Below are positions 8,534 to 18,432 of a DNA stretch of 46,076 nucleotides, in pieces. The notes below the pieces were generated by a model. That model did not search any database and was not told the DNA's origin. It saw only the letters and a list, made by a program, of their open reading frames with translations. The stretch is taken from NCBI GenBank assembly GCA_016721085.1, contig JADKJI010000039.1:1-46076 (forward strand), given 5' to 3'. This DNA is from Chitinophagaceae bacterium (GTDB lineage Bacteria; Bacteroidota; Bacteroidia; Chitinophagales; Chitinophagaceae). Positions within the stretch are counted from its first letter, which is position 1, and each line of letters opens with the position of its first letter. The position numbers and the translations under genes were made by a program.

Positions 8534-10246
8534 TTATTGGATGGATTTATCAGCAAAGTAACGTTCTTTCAAAAGCTTATCCTCACCATAAATATCTTCA
8601 TAAAACCTAAGCTTTCCTCCTTGTCCAGCACAGGTAAAATATCGGATAAAGAGAGGCATCCTGCTTCTAACCTGTAAATAGTGCTTTTCTTTTCGCTTCA
8701 TCCAAACACGTAATGAATCAGATGGTGCGTAAGATGCCGTAACATCCATAGTCTTTCGATTCATACTATCGATATTCAAAAGATAATGTGCCAACTTCTG
8801 CCATTCCTGTACCCTCACACATCCATGGCTCAGTGATCGCATAGCATTTTTAAAAAGATATCGCTGGTTGGTATCGTGCAGATAAACGCTATACTTATTA
8901 CTGAAATTGAATTTCAGGATCCCTAAAGCATTGGCATCACCACTTCCCTGAACAACCTTATATGGAATTCCTTTTGTGTATCTGTTCCAATCTACATTAT
9001 AAGGATCCACCTCATTACCTTTATCATCAACTAGTGAATAGCCGTGCTTATTAAAATATTCGGGATTTTTCTTTACTCCCGGTATTACTTCTTTTACAAT
9101 AATGCTGGTTGGAATCGTCCACTGCGGATAGGTGATCATATCCGTTATACGGCTACTTAGAAGGGGGGTACGGGTATCTGGTTTACCTACCACAACTCTA
9201 GACAAGAAGACAAGTGAATCGGTATCCCAAACCTGCATGTAAAAAGAAGGAATATTTACCCAGATAAATCTTTCTGGAAGAGTATCAGGCAATAACTTAT
9301 AACGATCCATGTTGAGGGCTATGGTCTTGAATTGTTCCCAGGATGTATTATTAAGGGCGTTTGCCGTATTTACATTCAACTTACCAGTTACTTTCAATCC
9401 TTTAGATTTTTGGTAACTCCTTATAACACTCCTGAATGTGGCAGTATCAATTGGATCTGTTGGAGAACTCAGCAAACTGTCTTCATATAACCTTTTCTGT
9501 ACTTGTGCATATAATGCAACGGAGTCTTTATTGGGATAAATTACATAGGTAAAACGCTGAAAGTTTTTTATTGAATCAAGGAAAAAGTTCAGCCCCAGCT
9601 TTAAAGAATCATAGGCCGCATGTTGCGGTTCTAATTGATGGAAAACAGAACTAAGGCTGGCACCACCAGTCACTTGCCTTAATAATCCCTGATAGAATTC
9701 TTTTCCTAACAAACTGTCTGTTCGTAAAGTAACGCTGTCGTATTTTAATCTCCCCTGCTTAAGGTGTTTCCCTAATAAAAGGAAGGCATCGGTATACATC
9801 AGATCCATTGCCGCCCAAACAGAAGCATTCATTTTTGTAATGGAATCTGATAAAAGCATTGAACGCATTCCATGCAAGGCTCTGTTATGATAATCTGAAG
9901 GAAAGAGGCCGAATCGCTTACAGTTTTCAATAAATGTCAATAAGGAATCTGCCAATGGAAGAAAAGCAGCTTCACGACTCCAAATAGGCTTGTATTCATT
10001 CTTGATATACAGGGAGTCTGCCATCGTTTCCATTTTCAGAAGGATGGTATCGTTTAGTTTACCCTGGTTCTCTATTGCAAATTTTAATGTTTGTGTGATA
10101 TTCCGTGTAATGTGAACATCAATCTTCTCTGGTTCGGGAACAATATCGGCTTCCCCGGGAGATGACTTCACTTCCGGGTTGCAGGCTGAGATAACAGCCA
10201 GAATAATAAAGGCGAAAAATAGATAAGGTTTCGTCATCCTGTTCAT
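8534..10246 (-). CDS. L,D-transpeptidase, YcbB/LdtD-like lipoprotein
   Basis: Builds 3-3 cross-links in peptidoglycan or attaches proteins to it. The ATG at 10246 (or 10237) gives a lipoprotein signal ending in the lipobox AVISAC; an ORF extension to 10300 adds only unconvincing sequence. Order of parts: a long alpha-helical scaffold-like region (KPIWSRE, GLFPSDYHNRAL), a peptidoglycan-binding-like stretch (FRSVIRSYQKSKGLKVTGKL, VNTANALN), then the YkuD catalytic domain with VNIPSFYMQVW, TPLLSSRITDMITYPQWTIP, HDTNQRYLF and the active-site SHGCVRV. About 570 residues, normal for the family. Divergent from the dipeptidase gene; operon with the RlpA-like gene. Confidence 0.93.
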   Translation of the reverse strand: MNRMTKPYLFFAFIILAVISACNPEVKSSPGEADIVPEPEKIDVHITRNITQTLKFAIENQGKLNDTILLKMETMADSLYIKNEYKPIWSREAAFLPLADSLLTFIENCKRFGLFPSDYHNRALHGMRSMLLSDSITKMNASVWAAMDLMYTDAFLLLGKHLKQGRLKYDSVTLRTDSLLGKEFYQGLLRQVTGGASLSSVFHQLEPQHAAYDSLKLGLNFFLDSIKNFQRFTYVIYPNKDSVALYAQVQKRLYEDSLLSSPTDPIDTATFRSVIRSYQKSKGLKVTGKLNVNTANALNNTSWEQFKTIALNMDRYKLLPDTLPERFIWVNIPSFYMQVWDTDSLVFLSRVVVGKPDTRTPLLSSRITDMITYPQWTIPTSIIVKEVIPGVKKNPEYFNKHGYSLVDDKGNEVDPYNVDWNRYTKGIPYKVVQGSGDANALGILKFNFSNKYSVYLHDTNQRYLFKNAMRSLSHGCVRVQEWQKLAHYLLNIDSMNRKTMDVTASYAPSDSLRVWMKRKEKHYLQVRSRMPLFIRYFTCAGQGGKLRFYEDIYGEDKLLKERYFADKSIQ

Positions 10247-10319
10247 AAGTAACTGCCAGTTATTGAGAAAGTTAGTATCTTGAAAAAAGGGAGATGGCAT
10301 TCCTTAAAACTAAGTTGCA

Positions 10320-11044
10320 ATGATATACAAAATACCTCAGCAGTCCTATACCTTCGTCTTGCTTGCTGCTCTTTTTTTACTCCCAAAACAGGTTATACCC
10401 AGAAGCCAGATACCAGCAAATATGGGGTGGCGGTTACCAGAGATATCAGGTATTACCAGAAATGTATTCTGTCCGATAGCAATAAGGTAATGAAGGAGCT
10501 TTCTACCCTCATTCCCCATATCGTTTATGATTTGAAATATGCTTCTAAAAACAATTTTACCGGGAAGGCGCTGTACCCCAAAAACACACATAAAACCTAC
10601 CTGAGGGCACCGGCAGCCTATGCCCTGGCACTTGTACAGGAAGAACTTAGCAAACAACATCTCGGCATAAAAGTCTTTGATGCCTATCGTCCCTATTCTG
10701 TAACAGTCAGTTTCTGGGAACTTATAAAGGACGAAAGGTATGTTGCCCACCCAGCTAAGGCCAGCGGTCATAATCGAGGTTTAGCCATTGATTGTACGTT
10801 GATTGATCTTCGGACTGGCAAAGAGTTAGATATGGGTACCAGCTTCGACAATTTCACTGATACAGCTCATCAGACTTTTACCAATCTTCCGCCAGCAATC
10901 CTTGCCAACAGAAAATTATTCAGGGATGTGATGACTAAGTATGGTTTTCGGATATTCGACACCGAATGGTGGCATTATTTCTGGGTGAATGATAGGGAGT
11001 ATGAGGCGTTGGATATACCTGTGAGGAATTTGAGAATGAGATGA
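10320..11044 (+). CDS. D-alanyl-D-alanine dipeptidase (VanX/DdpX family), one frameshift
   Basis: A zinc dipeptidase of family M15D that cuts D-Ala-D-Ala; in non-resistant bacteria it is used in cell-wall recycling. Catalytic parts: IVYDLKYASKNNFTGKALY, the DAYRPYS arginine motif, zinc ligands in SGHNRGLAIDCTLID and the FDTEWWHYFW block with the catalytic Glu and last His. The ATG at 10320 encodes a good signal peptide (SYTFVLLAALFLLP), but the main frame is entered only after adding one A to the AAAA run at 10385-10388, giving LLPKTGYTQKPD and 241 residues. The uncorrected frame can be traced to 10280 but gives no sensible N-terminus. Neighbour of other murein genes. Confidence 0.85.
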
Positions 11045-11078
11045 TTTGAAAATTTGAAAATTAAACAGCCAATACATT

Positions 11079-11131
11079 TAACCGCAGAGACGCGGAGGGG
11101 TATCCTCTGCGCCTCCGCGTCTCTGCGGTTA
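11079..11131. repeat. CCGCAGAGACG palindromic element
   Basis: Perfect 20-bp arms (TAACCGCAGAGACGCGGAGG and its complement) around a 13-nt loop. Same family as the elements at 21967-22029, 28150-28190, 38988-39413 and 40257-40323. It lies between the dipeptidase and DUF952 genes, which converge on it, so it could act as a bidirectional terminator, although no T-run follows. Confidence 0.85.
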
Positions 11132-11222
11132 TAATTTACTCAATAGTGTTTTTAAAATAAAGTGAGAGTAAGCAAGAATCAGGTTCAAACTTAAAACCTA
11201 AAACTTAAAACGTATAACTTCC

Positions 11223-11525
11223 TCACCGTATCACCAACACCTCATTCACCGCATCCAAATTGATAGGACCATAGATATGAGGGAATGTATCTTCATTAGT
11301 AGTTGACCAGTCGTAGATATATTGGCTGGTTAATTTATCGGTATCGATAACCAATTTCACAAGATTATCTTTTCCCTGAAAATATCTGTCTAATACACCT
11401 GCTACTTGTTTTTCAAGGCTGCAATGAATATATCCTTCCTCTTTTAAGGAAGCTGCTTCATAAAATCCGTTTTGTTGTGCCTCTTTCCAGGCTTCTGCTG
11501 TTGTTACATGATAAATGATCGGCAT
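11223..11525 (-). CDS. DUF952 domain protein
   Basis: A 100-residue protein matching the DUF952 family in length and motifs: IIYHVTTAEAWKEA at the start, GYIHCSLEKQV in the middle and IYGPINLDAVNEV near the end. The family has an ADP-ribosyltransferase-like small fold by some comparisons, but no function is established. It starts 10 nt after the aroC stop and is the last gene of the aromatic cluster run, so it is probably cotranscribed with aroC; a direct role in the pathway is not implied. Confidence 0.85.
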   Translation of the reverse strand: MPIIYHVTTAEAWKEAQQNGFYEAASLKEEGYIHCSLEKQVAGVLDRYFQGKDNLVKLVIDTDKLTSQYIYDWSTTNEDTFPHIYGPINLDAVNEVLVIR

Positions 11526-11535
11526 CGTTATTTTT

Positions 11536-12534
11536 TTAAGGGTTCCATATCCTGGAGATGCGTTGCTCCAGCATTAATAAATCGGCCAGTACCATCGCGG
11601 TAATGGCCTCGAGTACTACCGGTACTCTAAGTGCTATACAAAGGTCATGACGACCTTTTACTGAAAATGGGCCTACTTCATTCGTCTCCCAGTTCCAGGT
11701 TTCCTGTTCTCTTGGAGTGGAAGAAGTGGGCTTTATGGCAATACGGAAAACCATTTCATTTCCGTTGGTTATTCCACCAACTATTCCGCCTGCATGATTC
11801 GTTTTTGTTTTTCCTTCTCCATCCACAATGGCATCATTATGTTGTAAACCGAACATTGCTGCTGCTGCAAATCCGGTTCCAAACTCAATTCCTCTTACGG
11901 CAGGAATGGCAAATGCAGCATGACTTATAAGTGACTCTACCGAATCGAAAAAGGGCTCACCCAATCCAACCGGCAATCCATTTACCCTGCATTCTACAAT
12001 TCCACCTACTGAGTCTTTTTCATCAATGGCTTTCTGCAATCCTTTTTCCAAGTCTTTCTCACCACCAATTTCAAGGATGGTGGAAACAACTTTTATTTCA
12101 TTCAACAGCTTCTTCGCAATTACTCCCGCAGCCACTAAACAAACAGTCAATCGCCCACTGAAATGTCCCCCTCCCCTATAATCCTCTTGTCCACCATATT
12201 TCTTATGCGCAACAAAATCTGCATGACCCGGCCGTGGTACCGCCCTTAACTTCTCATAGTCACCACTCCTTGTATTATTATTTTCAAAGATGATGGTAAG
12301 TGGAGCTCCTGTTGTTTTACCATTAAAAAGGCCGCTTTTAAAAATAGGGAGATCCGTTTCCTGACGGGGAGTGGTTCCTTTTTGGACACCACCTTTTCTT
12401 CTTTCAATATCGGAAAGGAAATCATCTACCGACAATGGTAATCCTGCAGGTATTCCATCAATGTTAATACCCACCGACTCGCCATGCGATTCTCCGAAAA
12501 TATGCACCCTGAAAAGTCGGCCAAATGCGTTCAT
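11536..12534 (-). CDS. aroC: Chorismate synthase
   Basis: Converts 5-enolpyruvylshikimate-3-phosphate to chorismate using reduced FMN; final shikimate step, cytosolic. The three family signatures are present: FRVHIFGESHGESVG near the N-terminus, the GGGHFSGRLT / RPGHADF region in the middle and the R-A-rich SSTPREQETWN and GRHDLCIALR segments towards the end. Length 332 is on the short side but complete at both ends. It lies 60 nt downstream of aroA in the same direction and 10 nt upstream of the DUF952 gene. Confidence 0.96.
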   Translation of the reverse strand: MNAFGRLFRVHIFGESHGESVGINIDGIPAGLPLSVDDFLSDIERRKGGVQKGTTPRQETDLPIFKSGLFNGKTTGAPLTIIFENNNTRSGDYEKLRAVPRPGHADFVAHKKYGGQEDYRGGGHFSGRLTVCLVAAGVIAKKLLNEIKVVSTILEIGGEKDLEKGLQKAIDEKDSVGGIVECRVNGLPVGLGEPFFDSVESLISHAAFAIPAVRGIEFGTGFAAAAMFGLQHNDAIVDGEGKTKTNHAGGIVGGITNGNEMVFRIAIKPTSSTPREQETWNWETNEVGPFSVKGRHDLCIALRVPVVLEAITAMVLADLLMLEQRISRIWNP

Positions 12535-12594
12535 ATACTGATAGAAGATGAAGTTAAATATAAGATGAATATTGTTCTGAAGGAGCGTTTGTTC

Positions 12595-13862
12595 TTACTT
12601 AATTACTGCCCCTAATGTTTTCAAGTGTTCATAGAAATCAGGGTACGACTTATTGATGGCTTCTGCATCTTCAATCACCACTTCCCCTTCTGCTTTTAAA
12701 GCGGCTACAGCACAGGCCATGGCAATACGGTGATCGTGTCGGGAGTGGACTTTTGCACTCTTAAGTATTGTTCCACCGTGTACAATCATTAGATCATCCT
12801 GCAAGTCAATTTTAACTCCCAGTTTCCCAAATTCTTCCTGCAATGTAAGGGCCCGATTACTTTCTTTATGGGTCAACCTGCTGGTTCCTTCAATAACTGT
12901 TTTCCCTTCGCAAAAACTGGCTAATGCCACCAATGGTGGAAAAAGGTCGGGACATTCAGTTGCATTGAAATGAAAGGCACGTAACGGCATTGGTCTTAAT
13001 TCAATTTCTTCTGGACGGATGGAAATTCCAGCACCCGAATCGATAAGTGCCTGCAAGATGGCTTTATCCGCCTGGGTTGATTGAACATCCAATCCTTCAA
13101 CGGTTATAGGCCCTGCAATTCTACAGCTACCAATAAAAATGCAGCGCCGCTCCAATCTCCTTCCACAGTGTAATGATGAGTATAGGGTTGTACTTGCAAA
13201 TCTGATGGGGCGAAATAGAATGTCTCGTAATTGTGGTTTTCAGGCACTTTAAGATCGAATTGCTTCATCACTGCAAGAGTCAGATCTATATAAGGCTTGC
13301 TCTTCAGGTTTTTCACTTTTATTGAAACACCTGATGCATCAGAAGCGGCATAAGCCAGTAACATTCCCGTCAGGAATTGTGAACTCAATGAACCATCAAT
13401 TTCTATATCGACAGGCTTAATTGGCCCCTGGATATGTAAAGGCAATTTCCCTTGCTGGCTTTCCACCTTTACACCTAATGAAGGCAATATCTCATCAAAG
13501 AAATCCATCGGTCTTGTCACCAGACTGCCCGTACCTTCTATACTTATAGCCTTTTCACTAAGTGCAACAAGAGGTGTAAACATTCTTATACTTAAACCAG
13601 ATTCTCCGCAATTAATAGAATTCTCCGTAGGCGCTACTCCATTGCTCTGAATCACCAATTCATTATCCCTGTAACTGATAATAGCACCAAGGCGTTGTAT
13701 TATATCAAGTGCCGCTTTATCATCATTGCTATGTCCGGGATTCTTTATCACAGATGTTCCTTTCGCTACCAATGCAGCTGCACAGGCACGCTGCATCGAA
13801 CTTTTTGATGCAGCAGCCAGTATATTTCCTGATAATCTGGAAGGATGTATGCTTACATTCAT
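12595..13862 (-). CDS. aroA: 3-phosphoshikimate 1-carboxyvinyltransferase (EPSP synthase), one frameshift
   Basis: Joins phosphoenolpyruvate to shikimate 3-phosphate. The N-terminal half (MNVSIHPSRLSGNILAAASK; NPGHSNDDKAAL; SGLSIRMFTPL; SSQFLTGMLLA) and the C-terminal half (SRLTHKESNRALTLQEEFGK; RHDHRIAMACAV; INKSYPDFYEHL) are both intact but lie in different frames. The break is near 13115-13125: restoring one base after VEGDWSGAAFLLVAV joins it to IAGPITVEGLD and gives 422 residues, the normal length. Since this appears to be the only aroA in a complete biosynthetic cluster, a sequencing error is the likelier explanation. 22 nt separate it from aroB. Confidence 0.9.
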
Positions 13863-13884
13863 AATGGAAAAGCGTAATGAATTC

Positions 13885-14925
13885 TTACAATTTTTCGATG
13901 ATCTCTCTTAATTGCGTCAATGGTATTTTCCTGATAACACCCTTGCCAATTTTTTCTAACAATACATAGTTCATTTCACCCTGTACTTTCTTTTTATCCT
14001 TCAACAAAATATCAAATGCCTTTTTCTTATTGAAGGAAGCGTAGGTAGGGAGATTATATTTCTCCAGGGTATTCACTACCCTGTTTGTGTCTTTAAATCC
14101 AGTGAAAATTTCAGAGATATGCGAAGCATAGGTCATCCCAATCGATACTGCCTGACCATGACTTAATTCATACATATTCTCTATAGCATGAGCTAGAGTA
14201 TGTCCGAAGTTCAAAAGTTTCCTATCGCCTTTCTCAAACTCATCCTGTTGCACCACTTTCGTTTTTATCAAGGCATTCTCCTGAACCAATCTGCAAATCT
14301 CTTTTTTCTTTGACTGATAGAATTTAAGGCTTTTGTTTTCCAATTCTTTAAACATCCCAGCATCTTTTATGCAAGCATGTTTTATGATTTCAGCAAAACC
14401 ATTTTCCCATTCCGACTGAGGTAAGCTATTCAGGAAAACCATATCATGTAATAAGAAAGCAGGCTGTCGTATGATTCCCACCATATTCTTATAAACTCCT
14501 ACATCAATTCCATTTTTTCCACCTATGGAAGCATCTACCAATGCCAGTAATGTTGTTGGAATAAACCCAAATCGAACACCTCGCATATAGACAGACGCTA
14601 TATAACCAGTAAGGTCAGTTATAACTCCTCCTCCTACACCTACCAATGTACAGCTTCTGTCGGCACCCATGTTAATCAGTTGTTCAATTACTGTATCACT
14701 GTGGCCTGGACTTTGAACTCTTCTCCCGGTTTTAAGAACGATAGTATTCCAATTCTTAAATCTCTTTGTGTGTGCGCTGAATATATTCTCATCAGTTATC
14801 AGGAAGGTATTGTTACGGGGAGTTATATCCTGAAGATGAGCGATTCCATTCGCAAAATAGTAATCTACTGTTGCAGAAGAGAACTTGAACTTCTTACCCA
14901 ACCGGGTTGTAGTTTGATTTTGCAT
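13885..14925 (-). CDS. aroB: 3-dehydroquinate synthase
   Basis: NAD- and metal-dependent conversion of DAHP to 3-dehydroquinate, second step of the shikimate pathway. Seen: the NAD-binding GVGGGVITDLTGYIAS, PTTLLALVDASIGGK, metal ligands in ENGFAEIIKHACI, LLNFGHTLAHAIE and LSHGQAVSIGM. I place the start at the ATG at 14925 (MQNQTTTRLG) rather than 14967, because the upstream ATG lies inside the stem of the terminator at 14956-14989. The product is 346 residues. Followed 22 nt later by aroA. Confidence 0.95.
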   Translation of the reverse strand: MQNQTTTRLGKKFKFSSATVDYYFANGIAHLQDITPRNNTFLITDENIFSAHTKRFKNWNTIVLKTGRRVQSPGHSDTVIEQLINMGADRSCTLVGVGGGVITDLTGYIASVYMRGVRFGFIPTTLLALVDASIGGKNGIDVGVYKNMVGIIRQPAFLLHDMVFLNSLPQSEWENGFAEIIKHACIKDAGMFKELENKSLKFYQSKKKEICRLVQENALIKTKVVQQDEFEKGDRKLLNFGHTLAHAIENMYELSHGQAVSIGMTYASHISEIFTGFKDTNRVVNTLEKYNLPTYASFNKKKAFDILLKDKKKVQGEMNYVLLEKIGKGVIRKIPLTQLREIIEKL

Positions 14926-14955
14926 GAAGAAAGATATGGAAGGCTTTAGTTTGAA

Positions 14956-14989
14956 AATCCCGTTCATATCAAATGTTATGAACGGGATT
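14956..14989 (-). terminator. Intrinsic terminator between DAHP synthase and aroB
   Basis: 13-bp inverted repeat AATCCCGTTCATA / TATGAACGGGATT around an 8-nt loop, followed on the minus strand by TTTTC. It divides the cluster into an upstream part ending with DAHP synthase and a downstream aroB-aroA-aroC part. The poor T-run suggests partial readthrough. Confidence 0.7.
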
Positions 14990-15007
14990 TCAGAAAAGGA
15001 AAAGCGA

Positions 15008-16099
15008 TTATGAATTCATAATCGTATTCTGATGGTTGATACTTTCCATATGAACAGCATCAAAATAACGGGTTATGAATTCACGGCTCAGTTTCATTTT
15101 CTCACCCTGAGCATAGGCTCTCTCCAAAATTTCATTCCAACGATTCGTTTGGAGGATGGTGATATTATTATCTTTTTTGTATTGACCTATTTTTTCTGCA
15201 ATCTTCATCCGCTGGCCAATGATCTGCATCAATTCATCATCCAGATGATTGATCTGCTGACGTAATTTTTCAAGGGCAGCATGATACTCTTCAGAGTTTA
15301 CATCCTCTGCTCTCCAAATGATGTTACTGATCATTTCTCCCAGACGTTCTGGAGTCACTTGTTGTTTCGCATCACTCCAGGCATTATCAGGATCGATATG
15401 GCTTTCCAGCATCAATCCGTCGAAATCGAGGTCAATCGCTTTTTGGGCAACATCCATCAGAATATCTCTGCGACCGCAGATATGAGAAGGGTCGTTGATA
15501 ATCTTCATTTCCGGATTGCGGCGTTTCATTTCGATAGCGAGGTGCCACATAGGAGCATTGCGGTACTCTGTATTTCCGTAAGAAGAGAATCCACGATGAA
15601 TCAATCCGATTTGTTTTACACCGGCACGAGCCACACGTTCTACCGCACCAGACCAAAGTTCGAGATCAGGATTGATTGGGTTCTTGATAAGTACAGGAAC
15701 GTCCACACCGCGAAGGGCATCAGCCACTTCCTGAACACTAAAAGGGTTCACGGTAGTGCGAGCGCCGATCCATAACATGTTCACATCGAAAGTAAGTGCA
15801 TCTTCCACTTGCTTACCAGTAGCTACTTCAACAGTAGTTGGTAATCCAGTTAAACGTTGAGCATGCTGCAACCAGGGCAAGCCCTTGGCACCAACACCTT
15901 CAAACATTCCGGGTTTAGTACGGGGTTTCCATATTCCTGCACGGAGTACATCCACCTTACCTGTATTTGCCAATCTTTGTGCTGTTTCCACTACCTGAGC
16001 TTCTGTTTCCGCACTGCAAGGACCACTGATGATCAATGGTTTTTTATTCCATGCTTTCTGTGTTGCTTCTTTCATGTTTACTGTTTCGGTTGCGTTCAT
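15008..16099 (-). CDS. Bifunctional 3-deoxy-7-phosphoheptulonate synthase / chorismate mutase
   Basis: One chain carries the entry and branch-point activities of aromatic biosynthesis. Residues about 15-260 form the KDPG-aldolase-like type I DAHP synthase: LIISGPCSAETEAQV, VLRAGIWKPRTKPGMFEG, the metal/substrate segments IGARTTVNPFSVQ, IHRGFSSYGNTEYRN, NDPSHICGRRD and DGLMLESHIDP. Residues about 275-355 form an AroQ-type chorismate mutase helix bundle (LRQQINHLDDELMQIIGQRM, AEKIGQYKKDNNI). This fusion order (synthase then mutase) is the usual Bacteroidota form. 363 residues, complete. It lies between the helicase gene and aroB and ends in a terminator. Confidence 0.95.
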   Translation of the reverse strand: MNATETVNMKEATQKAWNKKPLIISGPCSAETEAQVVETAQRLANTGKVDVLRAGIWKPRTKPGMFEGVGAKGLPWLQHAQRLTGLPTTVEVATGKQVEDALTFDVNMLWIGARTTVNPFSVQEVADALRGVDVPVLIKNPINPDLELWSGAVERVARAGVKQIGLIHRGFSSYGNTEYRNAPMWHLAIEMKRRNPEMKIINDPSHICGRRDILMDVAQKAIDLDFDGLMLESHIDPDNAWSDAKQQVTPERLGEMISNIIWRAEDVNSEEYHAALEKLRQQINHLDDELMQIIGQRMKIAEKIGQYKKDNNITILQTNRWNEILERAYAQGEKMKLSREFITRYFDAVHMESINHQNTIMNS

Positions 16100-16109
16100 G
16101 TGAATGGGA

Positions 16110-16285
16110 ATTTGAAAATGTGAAAAATTTTTAATGAGGAAATTTGAAAATGTGAAAATGTGGAAATTATAGTCAATCTCAAAATATTCAAGCCCAATTT
16201 ATTTTAATAAATAATTACTTACTTTTTAACTAAGGAATGTTGCCACTCATTTCAAATTCTCAAATTTTCAAATTCTCAAATTCGA
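16110..16285. repeat. TTTGAAAA-word inverted repeat
   Basis: The left arm (about 16112-16170) has TTTGAAAATGTGAAAA words; the right arm (16247-16282) has the complementary TTTCAAATTCTCAAATTTTC words. The core is AT-rich with no gene. It fills the gap between the helicase and DAHP synthase genes. Confidence 0.75.
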
Positions 16286-16288
16286 AGC

Positions 16289-17989
16289 TTATCTAGAGTT
16301 CGCATCATTCATCCTAATCCTTCTCCCCTTATATTTCTTACCATCAATAGCTGTGATCATTTGTTGAGCAGCGCGACGGTCAATTTCGATCCAGCTGTTC
16401 ATTTCCTTCATATCGATGCGGCCAAGAACTTCTTTCTTCAGGTCGCTCATATCGAGAATGAATTGGAGGAAGCTGGCTTTATAGAAACCATCTTTTGTTC
16501 CCAGGTTTACGAACAGACGCATCTGGTCGCCACCACCGGCAAACTCACGTCCGCTGGTATCGCGCCTGCGACTTTGGTCTCTACCACCGATTGGTTGCCT
16601 TTCCCTGAAATCACTTCTTTCGCCCCTGTCTCCCCTTTCACCTCTTTCGCTTCTTGCTCTTTCCCTTACGTTAAGGTCTTCAGCGTTTTCATAATATTTC
16701 AGGAAGCGGTCGAATTCAAGGGAAGCGACACGTTTCAACACTTCTTCTTTGCTAACATCAGCGAATTTCTCCGCTAACATTGGAAGATATGTTTCGTAGT
16801 CGCCATGGTTGATATCCAACTGCAACAACTTATCCATAAAGAAAAAGAACTGCTTGCGGCATACATCCTTACCGGTTGGTATTTCCAGCTTATTGAAAGG
16901 CGCCTGAACGATTCTTTCGATTGCTCTTATTTTACCAATTTCGCGGCTGTGCACGATGCTCATACAGATACCTGTTAAGCCAGCGCGACCTGTACGACCA
17001 CTTCTGTGTGTATACACTTCAATATCATCGGGCAATTCGAAATTGATTACGTGGGTGATACCCGATACATCAATTCCTCTTGCTGCTACGTCTGTTGCAA
17101 TCAATAACTGCAGGGTCTTATCCCTGAACTCGCCCATCACCTTATCGCGTTGTTGCTGGTTAAGGTCACCATGCAAAGCGTCGATATCATATCCATCACG
17201 GGTAAGCTTATCTGCAATTTCCTGTGCATCTACTTTGGTTCTTGTGAAAATCAAACCGTAGATACCCGGGTTAAAGTCGATAAGACGTTTCAGTGTTTCG
17301 TAACGGTGTTGTGAATTGGTTACAAAATACTGGTGATCGATGTTTTTGTTGGCTGTATTCAACTTACCAACAGTAACTTCAAATGGCTGGTTCATGTACT
17401 TCTTGCTCACCCTTTTTATTTCAGGTGGCATGGTAGCACTGAATAACCATGTTGCGTTTCTTTTTGGGGTGTTCTGGAGGATATGCTCGATATCGTCCTG
17501 GAATCCCATGTTCAGCATTTCATCCGCTTCATCCAATACCACGTATTCAATCTGCTCAAGGTTGATCGCTTTACGTTCAATAAGGTCAATCAAACGACCG
17601 GGAGTAGCCACTACAATCTGAACACCTCTTTTCAGTTCCCTGATCTGTTGTCCTACTGAAGCACCGCCATAAACCGCAACTACGTGCATACCTGGCATGT
17701 ATTTCTTAAAGAGCTCTATCTCATTCACTATCTGCATACACAGTTCACGGGTGGGACAAACCACCAGTGCCTGAGGATATTTTTTTGCAGCGTCTGTGAG
17801 TTGCAGTAAAGGCAACCCAAAGGCAGCTGTTTTACCGGTTCCTGTTTGAGCAAGCCCTACGAGGTCTTTAGTACCTCCTAATAATACAGGAATAGCTTTT
17901 TCCTGTATTGTTGTTGGGTTCTGGAAGCCTAAGTCACTGGTAGCCTTTACCAGTTTCTCATCCAATCCCAACTCTTCAAAAGTCATCAT
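16289..17989 (-). CDS. DEAD-box RNA helicase with DbpA-type RNA-binding domain
   Basis: ATP-dependent RNA unwinding, likely in ribosome assembly or RNA decay. The helicase core shows Q motif (GFQNPTTIQEKAIP), motif I AQTGTGKT, Ia PTRELCMQ, Ib TPGRLID, II VLDEADEM, III SATMP, V ATDVAARGID and VI HRSGRTGRAG. An arginine/glycine/aspartate-rich linker (about residues 445-490, many RGERGDR words) leads to a C-terminal DbpA-like RNA-binding domain (MRLFVNLGTKDGF to YKGRRIRMN). 566 residues. It has its own promoter-like box and sits inside the aromatic gene cluster between tyrA and DAHP synthase, with repeat-filled gaps on both sides. Confidence 0.93.
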   Translation of the reverse strand: MMTFEELGLDEKLVKATSDLGFQNPTTIQEKAIPVLLGGTKDLVGLAQTGTGKTAAFGLPLLQLTDAAKKYPQALVVCPTRELCMQIVNEIELFKKYMPGMHVVAVYGGASVGQQIRELKRGVQIVVATPGRLIDLIERKAINLEQIEYVVLDEADEMLNMGFQDDIEHILQNTPKRNATWLFSATMPPEIKRVSKKYMNQPFEVTVGKLNTANKNIDHQYFVTNSQHRYETLKRLIDFNPGIYGLIFTRTKVDAQEIADKLTRDGYDIDALHGDLNQQQRDKVMGEFRDKTLQLLIATDVAARGIDVSGITHVINFELPDDIEVYTHRSGRTGRAGLTGICMSIVHSREIGKIRAIERIVQAPFNKLEIPTGKDVCRKQFFFFMDKLLQLDINHGDYETYLPMLAEKFADVSKEEVLKRVASLEFDRFLKYYENAEDLNVRERARSERGERGDRGERSDFRERQPIGGRDQSRRRDTSGREFAGGGDQMRLFVNLGTKDGFYKASFLQFILDMSDLKKEVLGRIDMKEMNSWIEIDRRAAQQMITAIDGKKYKGRRIRMNDANSR

Positions 17990-18008
17990 ATATTAAAAAA
18001 ATTTGCCG

Positions 18009-18016
18009 CAAAGGTA
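18009..18016 (-). promoter_or_regulatory. -7 promoter box for the helicase gene
   Basis: On the minus strand TACCTTTG matches the Bacteroidota -7 consensus TAnnTTTG, 19 nt upstream of the helicase ATG. No clear -33 TTG. Confidence 0.5.
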
Positions 18017-18042
18017 CTTTAAAAGGGGCGGTTAGCCTAATA

Positions 18043-18432
18043 ATACCAGTCGGGAGTCTATAGTCGGGAGTCGGGAGTCTTTAGTCGGGAGTCAATAGTC
18101 CGAAAGACCAAAAGTGCCGACTCACAGCAAAACCTTGCCATATCATATGTCAAAAAACTACACTATTGAAAAAATAAGGCAAATGGCAATTTTGAAAATA
18201 TAAAGCCAATCGAGCTTATTTAATTCACATATTTTCCAAAATAATCGTAACTTATAAAGCCAAAATTTAATCGACCCGACTCCGACCCCGACTCCCGACT
18301 CCAGGCTCCCGACTCCCAGACTCCCGACTCCGACTCAACTCCTCCGGACTCCCGACTCCCGACTCCGACTCCCCGACTCCGACTCCCGACTTTCCGACTC
18401 CCGACTCCGGACTTTCCGACTCCCGACTATCC
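18043..18432. repeat. GGGAGTC-word inverted repeat overlapping the 3' end of tyrA
   Basis: The left arm (18046-18104) has GTCGGGAGTC words and the right arm (18270-18430) the complementary GACTCCCGACTCCGACTCC words, so the two could pair across about 165 nt of AT-rich DNA. The right arm is translated as the last 53 residues of the tyrA frame. Imperfect copies differ by single bases. Confidence 0.85.
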
